In this document: positions 63,098-64,000 of the stretch, piece after piece
How the letters are laid out: every line of letters begins with the position of its first letter
How positions within the stretch are numbered: the first letter of the stretch is position 1
NCBI RefSeq assembly: GCF_029675105.1
Contig: NZ_JAQQFV010000002.1
Location: forward strand, 496,001 to 560,000
Source: Nocardia anocheti
GTDB lineage: Bacteria; Actinomycetota; Actinomycetes; Mycobacteriales; Mycobacteriaceae
DNA length: 64,000 nucleotides
Direction of reading: 5' to 3'
Made by a program: the position numbers and the translations under genes
The notes under the pieces: generated by a model
Databases searched by the model: none
Told to the model about the DNA's origin: nothing
What the model saw: the letters and a program-made list of their open reading frames with translations, nothing else

Positions 63098-63763
63098 TCA
63101 CCGAGGTCCTTTCGCTACAGCGGGTTCCCGGCGCGGTGGCACGGTGAGGGTGAAGGGAGCGAGGCCGACGGCCTCGGCGGGTGGGCCCGCGTCGACCAAC
63201 CGGCGCGCCCAGCCCAGTTCCTCGTCGGTGGCGGGCGGCAGCGTGGCGACCACGGCGGCGAGCACCGGCGCGTAGCGCGAACCCTCGTCTGCCAGTGCCA
63301 GTCCGATGGCGTGGACGGCGCGTCGGTAGGCGGTCAGCAGCGCGGCTCCGGCGACCGGATCGACGGTGGCCGCGAATTCCAGGACGACCGGAAGATGATC
63401 GGGCACTTCGCTGTCCGGCGGCGACACCCCCGCGCCACGGTACGCCTCGGTGAAGGCCAGCATGGCCATGCCGCGATTGCGGGTGTCGCCGTCGGTCCAG
63501 TAGGTGAGCAGCAGGGTCGCGCGCCTGCGCAGGTCGAAGGTGTCGACGTACTCGCGCGCTGCCACCACCTCGGACATTCCGCGCAGTTCCGTGGCCACGC
63601 CCAGCAGCGGCTTGGCCCGGTCGGCGGGCAGATGCGCGCACAACTCGGCGACGACATCGAGCCGCGCCGACTGTCCCTCGTCCGGGTAGGCCAGCAGCAG
63701 GGAGGCGGCCTGCCAAGTCAGCCGGTGCTCGGCGGTCCGGCGGACCGCGCGCCCGCGCATCAT
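63098..63763 (-). CDS. narJ: Nitrate reductase assembly chaperone
   Basis: A 221-residue all-helical TorD/NarJ-family chaperone: WQAASLLLAYPDEGQSARLDVV, YVDTFDLRRRATLLLTYWTDGDTRNRGMAM (in pieces) are characteristic. It helps insert molybdenum cofactor into NarG. ATG 63763 overlaps the narH stop (ATGA). Confidence 0.94.
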   Translation of the reverse strand: MMRGRAVRRTAEHRLTWQAASLLLAYPDEGQSARLDVVAELCAHLPADRAKPLLGVATELRGMSEVVAAREYVDTFDLRRRATLLLTYWTDGDTRNRGMAMLAFTEAYRGAGVSPPDSEVPDHLPVVLEFAATVDPVAGAALLTAYRRAVHAIGLALADEGSRYAPVLAAVVATLPPATDEELGWARRLVDAGPPAEAVGLAPFTLTVPPRREPAVAKGPR

Positions 63764-64000
63764 CGCCTGCCGCCGGGGAACATGCCTTCCGGGGCGCCCT
63801 TGCCGTCCCAGTTCAGCAGGTTGACGCGGGGTGGCTGACCGGCGCCGGTCGACTCGCTGGTCTGGCGTTGTTTGAGCGCGTGGAAGGTCTCCACCGCCAC
63901 CGGGATCGGCTTACCGCTGGTCTCGCCGAACGGGCCGGACGCCTGGTCGTACATGCCGGGCCCGCCGTCGAAATCGAGCGCGCAGTCGGCCACCGATTCC
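63760..64000 (-). CDS. narH: Respiratory nitrate reductase beta subunit, 3' end only
   Basis: About 79 C-terminal residues, open to the window edge. PVAVETFHALKQRQT and PRVNLLNWDGKGAPEGMFP match the NarH terminus. The Fe-S motifs lie outside the window. Confidence 0.9.
   Translation of the reverse strand, partial: ESVADCALDFDGGPGMYDQASGPFGETSGKPIPVAVETFHALKQRQTSESTGAGQPPRVNLLNWDGKGAPEGMFPGGRR

Noticed and set aside
1-64000. tRNA genes, CRISPR arrays, insertion sequences or attachment sites
   Set aside because: No transposase, terminal inverted repeats, spaced direct-repeat array or recognisable tRNA cloverleaf was found; a tRNA search program would be decisive for the short gaps.

Overview
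The window is high-GC actinobacterial DNA, most likely from Nocardia or a close mycolic-acid relative. Evidence for this is a secreted antigen-85-type mycolyltransferase (15005-16030), a RamB regulator, a LigB-type ATP-dependent ligase, a PitA/DUF3349 block laid out as in Mycobacterium, a FadE5-like acyl-CoA dehydrogenase and a narH-narJ-narI end. No rRNA, tRNA, insertion sequence or CRISPR array was seen. Genes are packed with many 1-4 base ATGA/GTGA/TGATG overlaps, so only one gene-free stretch exceeds 300 bases (47219-47557).

Region 1 (1-1280): 3' part of a secreted lipase and a small secreted protein. Region 2 (1281-14813): an almost complete oxidative purine/ureide pathway. Guanine or 8-oxoguanine deaminase and xanthine dehydrogenase (an Fe-S/Mo fusion plus a separate FAD subunit) lead to urate. 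Uricase, 5-hydroxyisourate hydrolase and OHCU decarboxylase lead to allantoin. Allantoinase and allantoicase lead to ureidoglycolate and urea. Cofactor genes (MocA-like, XdhC) and a CitE-like DUF6986 protein belong to it. An HxlR/quinone-oxidoreductase pair is wedged between the xanthine dehydrogenase genes. A UrtABCDE urea ABC transporter lies further right (47558-52453).

Region 3 (15005-21772): mycolyltransferase, TetR, phosphate transporter block, ligB and ramB.

Region 4 (about 21765-44715): a type II (aromatic) polyketide cluster. The minimal PKS (KS-alpha, chain-length factor, ACP), ketoreductase, aromatase/cyclase and SnoaL-like protein form one leftward operon. Around it are SDR, MDR, NmrA-type, metallo-beta-lactamase-fold, ABM-type and two luciferase-like oxidoreductases, an O-methyltransferase, a kinase-like protein, a muconolactone-isomerase-like protein and an alpha/beta hydrolase. 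Transport genes are an oligopeptide-type ABC transporter and a DHA2 MFS pump. Regulators are a SARP and a TetR protein. Five intergenic regions carry CTGGAG/CTCCAG repeats spaced exactly 11 or 22 bases apart, the phasing typical of SARP operators, which outlines a cluster-wide regulon. Two promoters (methyltransferase and hydrolase operons) keep the same 21-base distance from the repeat to a TANNNT -10 box. Tandem TGGACT-N4-AGTCCA palindromes before the MFS gene are the likely TetR operators.

Region 5 (44734-59167): a toxin/antitoxin-like pair under a 31-base perfect palindrome that covers a leaderless promoter, fadE5-like, urtABCDE, a NERD protein, a carboxymuconolactone-decarboxylase-like protein, an HxlR/NmrA pair, a polysaccharide deacetylase, an L,D-transpeptidase and lipoamide dehydrogenase. 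In M. tuberculosis, lpdC, the CMD-like Rv0464c and ramB are near neighbours. Here over 30 kb separates ramB from the CMD gene, which suggests that the polyketide cluster and companions were inserted there.

Region 6 (59275-64000): a decayed locus in which an AraC regulator has lost its DNA-binding domain by a deletion that runs into an NADP-dependent oxidoreductase, itself carrying a second internal deletion. It is followed by a dipeptidase, an AMIN-like secreted protein and the nitrate reductase genes narI, narJ and the 3' end of narH.
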